DNA of 64,000 nucleotides from Mesorhizobium sp. YM1C-6-2 (GCF_003666685.1 NZ_RCIZ01000011.1:1-64000); one strand, 5' to 3'; shown: positions 1 through 7,057, counted from the first letter of the stretch. Made by a program: numbers and translations. Notes: generated by a model from the sequence alone, not told the origin.

Positions 1-76
1 TGAGACCCGAAACATAATCGCACGGTGGGTCACTTCTCGATGAAAACCCCGGGTCACTTCTCAGCAGCAATCAACA
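1..76. mobile_element. Right-hand terminus of an IS21-family-like insertion sequence
   Basis: The 12-mer GGGTCACTTCTC occurs at 27-38 and again at 51-62, 24 bp apart. The segment closes with CAATCAACA at 68-76, so read from the other strand it begins TGTTGATTG. Multiple short terminal repeats and a 5'-TG...CA-3' boundary are typical of IS21-family ends. The body of the element would lie left of the window, so no transposase can be seen. The family assignment is from memory of IS21 ends and is tentative. Confidence 0.5.
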
Positions 77-351
77 GCTCCACCTTCATTCTCCCAACGT
101 TGAAGTGCTTTCCGCTTTGCGCGAGCCGAGCCAGTTGGAGAGTCGTAACCAACATCAAAGCCCGCTTTTTCAGCCTCGCTGGATATAGCGTCATCCAGAT
201 CGGCGTCCGAGATGTCCAACCCAGGAAACATCGTACGGATTGCCCCCAGCGCTTCTGTCCCGGCAAACGGCTTCGCTTCGCTCTGACATTGGTTCAGGAA
301 GCTCGCGATAGCTGCACGGACGTCGGCCGGAATAGAGCGTATGGCTGACAT
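61..351 (-). CDS. Hypothetical protein, 96 aa, C-terminus probably replaced by an IS end
   Basis: No family is recognised. The protein starts MSAIRSIPADVRAA and is mainly helical with an acidic middle. Its last few codons and its stop lie inside the IS21-like terminus, so the natural C-terminus has probably been cut off and replaced by about four residues read from the insertion sequence. It starts 7 nt after the stop of the 37-aa membrane protein, which suggests a two-gene operon. Coding status is inferred from its protein-like composition and this spacing. Confidence 0.5.
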   Translation of the reverse strand: MSAIRSIPADVRAAIASFLNQCQSEAKPFAGTEALGAIRTMFPGLDISDADLDDAISSEAEKAGFDVGYDSPTGSARAKRKALQRWENEGGAVDCC

Positions 352-358
352 GGCGCAG

Positions 359-472
359 CTACCAGTTCATTCCATCGCCGACCAGGTACAAAAGGTAGCC
401 AACGATAGCCAACGTCGCGAACAGCAAGAACCAAGACGAGGGCTGCTCGTTCATGCGCTGAATGAATTTCAT
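359..472 (-). CDS. Small single-pass membrane protein, 37 aa
   Basis: The reading frame starts MKFIQRMNEQPSS and continues into a hydrophobic stretch of about 20 residues (WFLLFATLAIVGYLLYLV), ending DGMNW. A short charged N-terminus followed by one transmembrane helix is typical of genuine small membrane proteins. The stop lies 7 nt before the start of the 96-aa gene, suggesting co-transcription. There is no strong Shine-Dalgarno sequence and no function can be proposed. Confidence 0.5.
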   Translation of the reverse strand: MKFIQRMNEQPSSWFLLFATLAIVGYLLYLVGDGMNW

Positions 473-806
473 CTGAGTACTTTCTGCGCTGCTAAGCGCG
501 TCCAAGCTTCGTAAGCGCGGACAGCGAGGGATATCGCGTCAACGACAACACGGCGGGGAACTGAAGGTTCCCTTGGAGCGTCGCGAACGGCACAGTTTGG
601 GCGGACGGAACCGTTGTTGCACCTGGGGCACCAATGTCATTGGAACGTCGGCTGTCAGATAAATTCAAGTTTTTCAGCCTCAACTCCAAGAAAAAACAGC
701 GTACAGAGAAGTGGCGACAAAAACCACGGCCGACAATCTCATTATGAATTGAAAAGCATAAGCGCTCAAAGCGGCCTCCTTTTTATGATTTTTTTTTAGG
801 AGCAAC
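473..806. other. Gap without a convincing gene
   Basis: Two weak candidates exist. A TTG-initiated 65-aa frame on the minus strand (492-689) and an ATG-initiated 37-aa basic frame on the plus strand (634-747, starting MSLERRLSDKFKFF) overlap each other. Neither has a good ribosome binding site. The stretch before 800 is T-rich (a run of nine T at 789-797) and could hold a promoter or terminator. Nothing else is recognised. Confidence 0.3.
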
Positions 807-854
807 ATGACCTACCACATAAACAAGTGACGTGTGGGAATATTTTTTCCCACA
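799..854 (+). promoter_or_regulatory. Seven-codon ORF with strong SD followed by a hairpin (attenuator-like)
   Basis: AGGAGCAAC immediately precedes an ATG at 807, which opens a seven-residue frame (MTYHINK) ending at 830. Three bases later comes a perfect 8-bp inverted repeat, TGTGGGAA/TTCCCACA (833-840 and 847-854), with a six-base loop. The next gene begins at 914. A tiny well-initiated ORF followed by a hairpin resembles a leader/attenuator, but this could also be chance. Confidence 0.3.
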
Positions 855-913
855 AGCCAAAATGAAAGAGGTAAGGTCTCTGCGAAGGCGGGCGGAAAAA
901 CTGGGAGAGCTAA

Positions 914-1162
914 GTGCTTTTTATGGTTGTCCCGGTGAACAGACGGTCCGACATGGGATATTGGGTTCAGGCTGACAGTGAAAACCAGGCGAGGCTTTTG
1001 GTGTCGCTCAACGTCCCTGGAATGGAGCATGCAGTCAGTTCGATTTTCGCAGACTGCGAACCTGATGAGCGCTTTTCGCCGGGGTATGGCGCCATCACAG
1101 GCGGTTCTGGTCAGACATTCACGATCACAAGAAGGCGAGCCAAGACCACGGACTTGCCCTGA
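914..1162 (+). CDS. Hypothetical protein, 82 aa
   Basis: The family is not recognised. A GTG start at 914 is chosen because GGGAG (903-907) sits 6 nt upstream; the alternative ATG at 922 has poorer spacing. The sequence contains MGYWVQADSENQARLLVSL and a Gly-rich GYGAITGGSGQ segment before a basic C-terminus. It is soluble, with no signal peptide or membrane segment. It stands alone behind the seven-codon ORF and hairpin at 807-854. Confidence 0.45.
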   Translation: MLFMVVPVNRRSDMGYWVQADSENQARLLVSLNVPGMEHAVSSIFADCEPDERFSPGYGAITGGSGQTFTITRRRAKTTDLP

Positions 1163-1485
1163 AGCAAATCCCTCTGCGCTGGCGACCTCGCTACGATGCT
1201 ACAGAAACAAAAGTCCTTTTGAGGCACCGGTAAATAGAGGCGGCCCCTTGTTTGGGGCAACTCCGAGCTTATGTGTAAACGAGGCCGATTTGGCTTCGCG
1301 GTGTCAGAGACTTCGACCCGCCATTTTTCGCGGCATTCTCGACAAATGATGCAAGTGCCTGGTGTGGCGCTTGTGCCCGTTGCTGCATCTGCTGGCCATC
1401 GGGGGGGGCGCGCCCCAAAACACCAGATGGTGCCGATCGCCCCAGCTGATCTCGAAGCCGCACTCGCGAAGGATTACAGGCAACC
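1163..1485. other. Gap without a convincing gene
   Basis: Competing frames exist on both strands (for example a 72-aa plus-strand frame at 1271-1489), but none has a good ribosome binding site or recognisable motif. The stretch may contain the promoter for the small-gene operon that begins at 1486. Confidence 0.3.
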
Positions 1486-1845
1486 ATGACTTCAAGCTCT
1501 ATCCGACGCATCACGCGGCGAGAGGTTCCGACACACCTCTTCAATATCGGCCAGGCCGTCCGGTTGAAAGGCGGGCTCCGGGGACCGGCTTTGCCTGCCG
1601 ATGTCTATTACATCACCGGCACACTCCCGCCGGTTGGAGAGTCACTACAATACCGCATCCGCAATGACGACGAGCGTTATGAGCGGGTCACTACACAAGA
1701 CAGTCTCGAGCCGGTCGGCACCTCGCAGCCCGGTGGCACAACTCTTATCGAAAGGACGTTAGGCCATGGCCAAGGGGCAAAAACGAAGCAATCGCGAGAT
1801 CAGAAAGCCGAAACAGGAAAAGGCTCCTCCCAAGCCGGAAAGTAA
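1486..1845 (+). CDS. Hypothetical protein, 119 aa
   Basis: The core (about residues 18-75) reads like a compact beta domain, with NIGQAVRLKGG, VYYITGTLPP and LQYRIRNDDERYERV. This resembles a group of small rhizobial proteins of unknown function. The last 27 codons overlap the start of the next gene in another frame and are low in complexity, so the frame may have been extended by a lost stop or a frameshift near 1766. An AGG lies 5 nt before the ATG. Confidence 0.55.
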   Translation: MTSSSIRRITRREVPTHLFNIGQAVRLKGGLRGPALPADVYYITGTLPPVGESLQYRIRNDDERYERVTTQDSLEPVGTSQPGGTTLIERTLGHGQGAKTKQSRDQKAETGKGSSQAGK

Positions 1846-1912
1846 TTTTGGCAATCAGACAAAGCTTGCCGTGACCGCCAACACCTCGCGCGGCAAGGAT
1901 CCCCGACGGTGA
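1766..1912 (+). CDS. Small basic conserved protein, 48 aa
   Basis: The protein starts MAKGQKRSNREIRKPKQEK and is rich in Lys and Arg. This pattern (MAKGQ...N.E.+KPK.EK) belongs to a short protein often seen in rhizobial genomes with no assigned function. AAAGGA lies about 9 nt upstream of the ATG. Its TGA overlaps the GTG of the DUF1488 gene (GTGA), implying translational coupling. It overlaps the tail of the upstream 119-aa frame. Confidence 0.65.
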   Translation: MAKGQKRSNREIRKPKQEKAPPKPESNFGNQTKLAVTANTSRGKDPRR

Positions 1913-2172
1913 CATTGGAGTTTCCTAATCGGAGCCGTAGTTTCGACGAAGCGCGTGACGCCATCCGCTTCATCGGTCATGACGGAATGTTCGAGGTACA
2001 TTTCTTCGTCGAGACTGCCGCACTGGTACAGCTGGGGAGGACGAAACTATCCGAAACTGATTTCCTCACGGCTTTCGACGCGGCCCGAGGCTCAATCCAC
2101 GATGTTGCTCGCGAGGCCTATTCTCATGGACGCCGCACGTCCTATACGTTGACCATGGCCGACTTCCGTTAG
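1909..2172 (+). CDS. DUF1488 domain protein
   Basis: The protein starts MTLEFPNRSRSFDEARDAI and contains VHFFVETAAL and FLTAFDAARGSIHDVA, the signature of DUF1488, a family of about 85-90 aa common in Rhizobiales. At 87 aa the length is typical. The function of the family is unknown. The GTG start overlaps the upstream stop by 4 nt. Neighbours are other short proteins of unknown function. Confidence 0.8.
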   Translation: MTLEFPNRSRSFDEARDAIRFIGHDGMFEVHFFVETAALVQLGRTKLSETDFLTAFDAARGSIHDVAREAYSHGRRTSYTLTMADFR

Positions 2173-2224
2173 GCGATTTTGGATGACGCTCGCTTTCACC
2201 GTTATTGGGGCGTAGACAAGGCTG

Positions 2225-2476
2225 ATGGAAGCGAAAAAGTTCCGGACCCCTATGGTCATCTTTGGAGCATCACCGATTGGCTTCGTGCTCATCGAGACGA
2301 TGCAGCAAGCTTCGGACTTCCTTTCCGTCCATCAGTTGAGGAACGACAGTCGAGCTTGGACTGATGCCATGAAGCACTGTTCCGGCCGCGGAAATCTGGA
2401 CAACGCCAGCGTTGCATTCCTCGCTGCGCTCAAAGGCGCTGGGATCAGCTACGATCCGGCCATCGTCCTGTACTGA
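2225..2476 (+). CDS. DUF982 domain protein
   Basis: The 83-aa product has the DUF982 layout. Near residue 25 the segment IETMQQASDFLSVH aligns with the family's strand-helix element, followed by a helix with WTDAMKHC and a C-terminal AFLAALKGAGISYDP helix. DUF982 proteins are abundant in rhizobia, often on plasmids or islands, and have no known function. AAGG precedes the ATG closely. A competing short frame at 2179-2364 overlaps and is treated as a shadow. Confidence 0.7.
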   Translation: MEAKKFRTPMVIFGASPIGFVLIETMQQASDFLSVHQLRNDSRAWTDAMKHCSGRGNLDNASVAFLAALKGAGISYDPAIVLY

Positions 2477-2514
2477 CAATGGATCGGTCGGGTTGGGCGT
2501 CCATTCCCGTTAAA

Positions 2515-2540
2515 CAAAAAAGGCCGGGCGAACCCGACCT
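2515..2540 (-). terminator. Rho-independent terminator of the cold-shock gene
   Basis: On the minus strand an 8-bp stem (2521-2528 pairing with 2533-2540, one G-U pair) with a UUCG tetraloop is followed by a run of U from the A-tract at 2516-2521. It lies 69 nt after the stop of the cold-shock gene. Confidence 0.75.
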
Positions 2541-2608
2541 TCTCTTCAAACGCCTCTATGGCCAGTGCCAGTACATCCGTGGTCAAAGACCAGAAGCGTG
2601 ATCTGGCG

Positions 2609-2818
2609 TCAGGCGGCCTGGATATTTTCGGCGGAACTTTTGCCGCTGCGCTGGTCAGGCACGATATCGAAATTGATCTTCTGCCCCTCGACGAGGGTGC
2701 GCATTCCGGCCCGTTCGAGTGCCGAGATGTGAACGAAAACGTCCGGCTGGCCGTTGCCTTGCTCGATAAAGCCGAAGCCTTTGGTTGCGTTGAAGAACTT
2801 CACTGTTCCCGTAGTCAT
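2609..2818 (-). CDS. cspA: CspA-family cold-shock protein
   Basis: A 69-aa OB-fold nucleic-acid-binding protein, which typically acts as an RNA chaperone or antiterminator. Both RNA-binding motifs are present: KGFGFIEQ (RNP1) and [10 protein letters not shown] (RNP2), after the canonical opening [14 protein letters not shown]. The ATG at 2818 is chosen because AAAGGAA lies 6 nt upstream and the length fits the family; the frame stays open to 2914. It sits in the accessory region, so it is probably an extra copy beyond the core csp genes. Confidence 0.93.
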   Translation of the reverse strand: MTTGTVKFFNATKGFGFIEQGNGQPDVFVHISALERAGMRTLVEGQKINFDIVPDQRSGKSSAENIQAA

Positions 2819-2985
2819 GACGATTTCCTTTCTATCGACATAGATAATCGCCGCCTGGCATCGTGCCAAACGTCGCAAACTTCGAAATTGAGCAGGAAGA
2901 TCGTCTGAGCGCAAAAGCGCGAAACAAAGTTCGAAACCAAGATCGACTTTTAATACGTATCAGAATTTTCTATCATCAACAAGGC
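2819..2985 (-). promoter_or_regulatory. Long leader and likely promoter of the cold-shock gene
   Basis: Between the csp start codon and 2985 the sequence becomes A/T-rich. On the minus strand a TTGATG...TACGTAT arrangement (near 2945-2980) is a plausible sigma-70-type promoter. The resulting 5' leader would exceed 100 nt, as is usual for cold-inducible csp mRNAs. No other gene is seen up to about 3160. Confidence 0.35.
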
Positions 2986-3159
2986 TACCGGCTTCTTATT
3001 TCTTTATGTCGAAGCCATTTATTTTTGAACTGAATGCCCTGGTCTTAACTTTTGTTGGTGGCCGTTAGGGCTAAATTCTCGGCATGATGCGCGATCGTTG
3101 GCCACTTTTCAGGGCGCCGACGGCTGAAAGAGCCCATAGATGCTTTCGCCCCAAGTGCA

Positions 3160-3414
3160 ATGGAGGGCGAAGCCATAGAAAATCTGGTCACCCCTGCTTC
3201 CAACAATCGCGTCACAATCGCAGCGACAGCCGGCGAATGGCATGTCTCAGTCCACCAGGACGGCAAGAAGGCGATCATCAGCTTCCTCGTAGAACATCAC
3301 GCCGTATCCTTTACTGACGGGCAGAAGATACGGCTGAGGCAGGAAGATGGATGCCGTGGGTTTCGTCCAGCGGTGGAGGCCTCGCATCGTCCTACCGCAA
3401 TTGCGCTTCTATGA
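3160..3414 (+). CDS. Hypothetical protein, 84 aa
   Basis: The family is not recognised. The stretch VTIAATAGEWHVSVHQDGKKAIISFLVEHHAVSF... looks like a small beta-sheet domain and is the main reason to call it coding. The ribosome binding site is poor, and the last 25 codons overlap the opposing gene at 3392-3622 and look less protein-like, so the true end may have been altered by a frameshift. Confidence 0.35.
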   Translation: MEGEAIENLVTPASNNRVTIAATAGEWHVSVHQDGKKAIISFLVEHHAVSFTDGQKIRLRQEDGCRGFRPAVEASHRPTAIALL

Positions 3415-3622
3415 TCTCCCGAGCAGCTTCGTAAATCGGCTGCACTTCCGGCTCATTGCCCTGGTGGGACTCCAGTAGAAACAGGGCCTGTTCGTAAATC
3501 TCACGAACCTCCTGGTCCGCCAGCGTGCCTTTTGCGCCCAGCATGCCGATCAGGGCGGCCAGGATAGCCGCCGATGAAAGGTCACTGGCGGCAAGGGCAT
3601 CAAGGCGAGGATCACGAGTCAT
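3392..3622 (-). CDS. Hypothetical helical protein, 76 aa
   Basis: The protein starts MTRDPRLDALAASDLSSAAI and is acidic and almost entirely helical (EIYEQALFLLESHQG near residue 45). No family is recognised. The frame extends 7 codons upstream to 3643, but the ATG at 3622 gives a more natural N-terminus. Neither start has a strong Shine-Dalgarno sequence. It converges on the weak 3160-3414 gene. Confidence 0.45.
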   Translation of the reverse strand: MTRDPRLDALAASDLSSAAILAALIGMLGAKGTLADQEVREIYEQALFLLESHQGNEPEVQPIYEAAREIIEAQLR

Positions 3623-3772
3623 AGCGCACCGTTGGATAGGCATTCTTTGAGGCGCTCAGTGAACATGCCGGAGCTTCGCGCAACGGCTTCCCGCGGGCAA
3701 GCGGGATTCACATTCGGCTCGAATCAGCGCTCATATAGACGCCGCGAGGGGCATCTGAAGCGAAGGAAGCTG

Positions 3773-4453
3773 ATGATGCAGACTGACGCAGAACTCCCCG
3801 ACGAACAGAAGCCACATAGGAAACCTCGAACTGAGGAACAGAAGGCGAAGGCGCGTGAGTGCCAAAGGCGCTGGAAAGAACGGAACCCTGATTATTGTAG
3901 GCAATGGCGGCTAGAAAACCGTGAAAAGTATCTCGCTGGACGCCGGGCGTGGCGCCAAAAACACCCTGAAACAACGCGAAAGCAGCGAAGGCGATGGAAG
4001 GAAAGACATCCAGAACAAATACGGCTTGAAAAAAGCAAATGGGAAGCCCGACGCAGAGCAGATCCTGTTCGGCACCAAGCGTTCCTACAGCGGTGTAGAG
4101 AGCGCTACCACCGCAACGGCGAAGTGATGCGTGCACAACACAGGGCGAGGTGGGCTAGACAATCATCGAAGGCGACGGCCAGACGCTCTCCAGAAGAGAT
4201 TTTTGGGGAGATCAGCAAAGCTGTTCCTTCGATGTTGCCTCGCCACGTTCGCGACGAAATCATCAGCTCGATGTGCCTCGCCGTTTTGGAAGGGGATCTT
4301 CTGATTAAGAACATCAAGGCGGAGGTTCGCAAATACCTAACGGACCACGATCGCGGCAACGATTACCACAGGACGCTTTCTCTGGATGAAACGATGCCTG
4401 GTGGTAAAGCGACCTGGATTGAGCGCATCACCGGGGAGGACCTGCCATGGTGA
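3773..4453 (+). CDS. Basic repeat protein with a phage-type C-terminal domain, 226 aa
   Basis: Residues 20-130 consist of repeated Arg/Lys/Trp-rich segments of about 18 residues (RRWKERNPDYCRQWRLEN, RRWKERHPEQIRLEKSKW), with W, R and P at fixed places. This resembles repeats in phage and HNH-type DNA-binding proteins. The C-terminal 80 residues (LPRHVRDEIISSMCLAVLEG, then SLDETMPGG) resemble a domain seen in rhizobial phage proteins and recall sigma-factor region 2/3. The ATG at 3773 is chosen because AAGGAAGC lies just upstream; the frame is open from 3632. DNA binding is an inference. The next gene overlaps its stop. Confidence 0.6.
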   Translation: MMQTDAELPDEQKPHRKPRTEEQKAKARECQRRWKERNPDYCRQWRLENREKYLAGRRAWRQKHPETTRKQRRRWKERHPEQIRLEKSKWEARRRADPVRHQAFLQRCRERYHRNGEVMRAQHRARWARQSSKATARRSPEEIFGEISKAVPSMLPRHVRDEIISSMCLAVLEGDLLIKNIKAEVRKYLTDHDRGNDYHRTLSLDETMPGGKATWIERITGEDLPW

Positions 4454-4677
4454 TGTGCGCGAAACCAGGCCCACGAAGGGCCATCGCAGATATGATCGAG
4501 CATCTTATCGCGCTCCTCGATCAGATCGACGGCGATCCGGATTTCGAACTGGAGCCGATCGAGGAACAATGGGACTTAGAGGCGGATCTAGCCGTAGAAG
4601 TTGGGCCGCATCGTGCCTCAATGAACTTTGTACTTGCGGAGATGTCGAGGCGAAAGCGGAAGGTTATCCTGCATTAG
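4447..4677 (+). CDS. Hypothetical acidic protein, 76 aa
   Basis: The ATG overlaps the stop of the upstream gene by 7 nt, so the two are probably translationally coupled. The segment MIEHLIALLDQIDGDPDFE matches a short motif frequent in phage-derived rhizobial proteins (IE.LI..LD.IDGD.DLE). It is otherwise uncharacterised. The C-terminus is basic (SRRKRKV). Confidence 0.6.
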   Translation: MVMCAKPGPRRAIADMIEHLIALLDQIDGDPDFELEPIEEQWDLEADLAVEVGPHRASMNFVLAEMSRRKRKVILH

Positions 4678-4709
4678 GCGGCGTCGAGGCTGGCCGACAA
4701 CGACCAGCC

Positions 4710-4949
4710 TCACTGCTTCGCTCGAAGGCGCACGCCAGGGCTCCCATGGTTCAGGAACTCGATGCCATGGCTTTCCAATGCACGCTGAACCGCTTGGACG
4801 TTCTGCGCTCGGCCTGCGATTGGCGACGCCCCTGAACCTTCCATAGCACGCACGGTGTTTACGTGTACGCCTGCCGCGTCGGCGAGCGCGGTTTGTTCGA
4901 CGCCGGCGAGCGCCCGGGCGGCCTTCAGTTGATTGCCTGTTGTCAGCAT
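4710..4949 (-). CDS. XRE-family (Cro/CI-type) transcriptional regulator
   Basis: A 79-aa protein that is essentially one helix-turn-helix domain: LKAARALAGVEQTALADAAGVHVNTVRAMEG at residues 8-40. A C-terminal segment (VQAVQRALESHGIEFLN) is typical of short XRE repressors. The ATG at 4949 is chosen because AAAGGA ends 5-6 nt upstream; the ATG at 4955 would overlap that site. It is divergent from the Tat-protein operon starting at 5066 and probably represses it and itself through the repeats between them. Confidence 0.85.
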   Translation of the reverse strand: MLTTGNQLKAARALAGVEQTALADAAGVHVNTVRAMEGSGASPIAGRAQNVQAVQRALESHGIEFLNHGSPGVRLRAKQ

Positions 4950-5065
4950 ACACATCCTTTCGATCTAGATATTTATGTATCACACACAGAAACAGGTTGA
5001 CAACCTACAAACGCCTTTCTAGGTTTTGAACATAGTTAACAGTGTATCAAACACAGGAGCCAGAA
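4950..5065. promoter_or_regulatory. Divergent control region with two 14-bp operator-like repeats
   Basis: TGTATCACACACAG (4976-4989) and TGTATCAAACACAG (5043-5056) match at 13 of 14 positions and lie 67 bp apart, one near each start codon. A TTGACA hexamer (4997-5002) could be a -35 element for the rightward operon. The arrangement fits a small XRE repressor controlling both directions, which is inferred from position only. Confidence 0.5.
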
Positions 5066-5509
5066 ATGCCGAACACACCTGTTCGGGCAGCCGCCGAAGG
5101 CTTGCCTAAAATCACCCGCCGCCTCCTCCTTCGCACTGGCGTCCTTGCGGGCGCGGCCGTCACGCCGATGGTGATCCCGGCAGCAGCGGAAAGCCCGTCG
5201 GATCGGCTGCGCCGCCTTTGCCAAGAGTTGCAGGACGCGCTCGCCGAGTTCTGCGATGGGCAGTTCATGGCGGAAATCTACCCGTCGAACCATCCAACCG
5301 AGAGCTTCGCTTTCCATTCTGCCGACGCGTCGCCACAGGAGACGTTAGCTCGGCGCCGTCGCGAAGTCGTCGCAGCAAGCAAGGCTGTTTACCCCGAAGT
5401 GACCGACTGGCGTGTCCTGACGCCCGCCTCGCCGGCATGCGAGGACAGCGAGAGCATGGCCGGCATGTTCATGATCGTGGGCCATCGCCCGAAGGAGGTG
5501 CAGTCGTGA
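5066..5509 (+). CDS. Twin-arginine exported protein of unknown function, 147 aa
   Basis: The N-terminus carries a Tat-type signal (TRRLLLRTGVLAGAAV, then an AAAES cleavage region near residue 43). The mature part is a small hydrophilic domain with CQELQDALAEFCDG and no known motif. The ATG at 5066 has CAGGAG at good spacing; the frame is open from 5042. It opens a three-gene operon controlled from 4950-5065. Similar short Tat proteins appear in rhizobial prophage and island DNA; their role is unknown. Confidence 0.65.
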   Translation: MPNTPVRAAAEGLPKITRRLLLRTGVLAGAAVTPMVIPAAAESPSDRLRRLCQELQDALAEFCDGQFMAEIYPSNHPTESFAFHSADASPQETLARRRREVVAASKAVYPEVTDWRVLTPASPACEDSESMAGMFMIVGHRPKEVQS

Positions 5510-5958
5510 GCGCGCTCGTCGATCGCCGCCGCCTGCTTCTGGGCCTTGCCGCCGCATCGGCAGCGGCTGCAGCACCTGTTCCAGCCGAAGCCGGCCCGGC
5601 CGAAAACCCGGAACTGATCCGCCTCGGCGACATGCTCTCTGACGCCTACACCCGCTACAACAACGCGCGGCATGCTGCCAATGCCGTCAAAGCCACACAG
5701 CCCGCCGTCAGCGAGGCAGAATATGAGCCATACTGGCGGGCAGTGAAGGCGGCGGTCAAATCGCTTTGTAGCCTTGTCGCCACAATTATGGATCAGCCGG
5801 ACGAAACAATGGCCGGCTTGCTCATCAAGGCCGAGGCGCTGGCGACCTTCGGGAACATGACGGACGTTGACCAGGGGTGGGCGATATTCGAGCCCAACAA
5901 GTGGCACGGACAAATCGCGGCGTCGATCCTGCGTCATGCAAAGGGAGGCGCGTCATGA
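5506..5958 (+). CDS. Second Tat-like exported protein of unknown function, 150 aa
   Basis: A GTG start (5506) overlaps the upstream stop (GTGA) and has GAAGGAGGTG at 5491-5500, an almost perfect ribosome binding site. The N-terminus DRRRLLLGLAAASAAAAAPV resembles a twin-arginine or Sec signal. The mature domain shares a layout with the preceding protein (ENPELIRLGDML, then MAGLLIKAEAL near residue 108), suggesting the two are distant paralogues. Function is unknown. Confidence 0.65.
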   Translation: MSALVDRRRLLLGLAAASAAAAAPVPAEAGPAENPELIRLGDMLSDAYTRYNNARHAANAVKATQPAVSEAEYEPYWRAVKAAVKSLCSLVATIMDQPDETMAGLLIKAEALATFGNMTDVDQGWAIFEPNKWHGQIAASILRHAKGGAS

Positions 5959-6284
5959 AGCAAGCGGCATTCCACCCCGGCCAACTGGTCGTCTGCATCG
6001 ATGACGAAACGGGTACTATCAATGGAGAGCCTACGACCTTGGACGGTTTGACGAAGGGCACCGTCTACACTGTCAGGTGGTGCGGCATGTTCGTCACTCC
6101 CAAGGCTGAGCGGGCGCTAGGCATACGCGTGGCTGAGATTTACCGCGAGTGGAAAGAAGATTGGCCGGAAATACCGGATGATCTGCCATACCTCTCACGT
6201 CGCTTCCGACCCGTCGATGACAGCCGACTGGATATCTTCAGGATGGCCTTGACCTCTGTCCCGAAGAAAGTGGCGGTCGAATGA
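5955..6284 (+). CDS. Phage-type hypothetical protein, 109 aa
   Basis: The ATG overlaps the upstream stop (ATGA) and GGGAGG lies 6 nt before it. The pattern FHPGQLVVCIDDE, then LTKGTVYTVRW, then SRRFRPVDDSRLDIF matches a small SH3-like family common in phages and rhizobial prophages (V.CVDD...GL..G.IYTVR...RFRPV..). No biochemical role is known. It is the last gene of the XRE-controlled operon and the last gene before the tRNA-Phe junction. Confidence 0.65.
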   Translation: MKQAAFHPGQLVVCIDDETGTINGEPTTLDGLTKGTVYTVRWCGMFVTPKAERALGIRVAEIYREWKEDWPEIPDDLPYLSRRFRPVDDSRLDIFRMALTSVPKKVAVE

Positions 6285-6433
6285 GGCTGCTCGACGGCTT
6301 CCTCTGCCTGGCGCACCTCCGCCTTGCCATGTGACACGAGGGCAGGGCAGGCCGGATCCTCGATGTGATCCATGCGCGGCAGTGTCGCCGGCCGACGGGG
6401 CCGCTGGTGAGGGGCGGATCCGGCCTCGGCGGT

Positions 6434-6533
6434 GATTTCATGTCGCGTTCATGTCGCGTCGACTTGCCGAGTGTCAGCGAAAACCGTTGGAAATCAAGGG
6501 AAGCCAATTGCAACATGAACGCGACATGAAATC
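6434..6533. repeat. Decamer repeat array and 21-bp inverted repeat beside tRNA-Phe (candidate integrase arm sites)
   Basis: CATGTCGCGT occurs at 6439-6448 and 6450-6459 (11 bp apart, one helical turn) and inverted at 6519-6528. The wider 21-bp arm (6434-6454) is repeated exactly in inverted form at 6513-6533, with 58 bp between. The array ends 31 bp from the tRNA 3' end, where an integrated element would have its attachment arm. It is not a terminator: the spacer is long and there is no T-run. The function is inferred. Confidence 0.45.
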
Positions 6534-6564
6534 GCCAAGCTTGCTGCTAAGTCATTGAAAACGT

Positions 6565-6640
<76 letters not shown>

Positions 6641-6772
6641 TTTTTCCCGGGATGGGCGGTGGCCCGCCGGGATATCGAAGGCGGCGCCCTCGGAAAGCGG
6701 CTGCGTTATAGCACGGGAAATCGGGCTGTCCAGCGTCCGTGACGGGATTTTGACGATGCGTTTTTAAGTCTG

Positions 6773-7000
6773 TCAGTCCGGCCCGGATTCCGATGGGTTG
6801 GAGCCGTCGGCCGGCTTGCCGTCCTCATCCTCGTCGTCGCGCACGGGGATGGCATAGGCGCCGGTCAGCCAGCGATTGAGGTCGACGTTCTTGCAGCGCG
6901 TCGAGCAGAACGGATAGGTCTCGCGCGCGGACGGCCGGCCGCATTCGGGGCAGGGGCGTTTGGGCCTGAGCGGAGTGACGGTGGCGCTGGGAACAGTCAT
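6773..7000 (-). CDS. yacG: DNA gyrase inhibitor YacG
   Basis: A small zinc protein that binds GyrB and inhibits gyrase in E. coli. The four zinc ligands are visible in CPECGRPS and [15 protein letters not shown]. The C-terminal tail is acidic ([12 protein letters not shown]), as in alphaproteobacterial members. The ATG at 7000 ([16 protein letters not shown]) is preferred by family length; the frame extends to a GTG at 7039 with no better ribosome binding site. It follows maf in a conserved cluster. Confidence 0.9.
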   Translation of the reverse strand: MTVPSATVTPLRPKRPCPECGRPSARETYPFCSTRCKNVDLNRWLTGAYAIPVRDDEDEDGKPADGSNPSESGPD

Positions 7001-7057
7001 CTGCATGCAGATAATGCGGCTTGGCTCGAAAGCCAACACCGGCTGGGCCGGAACGGA

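Noticed and set aside
492-689. A TTG-initiated 65-aa frame on the minus strand
   Set aside because: There is no ribosome binding site and no motif, and it overlaps another equally weak frame on the plus strand.
5042-5065. Earlier start for the first Tat-type gene
   Set aside because: It would overlap the CAGGAG ribosome binding site and one of the operator-like repeats and adds residues before the signal peptide.
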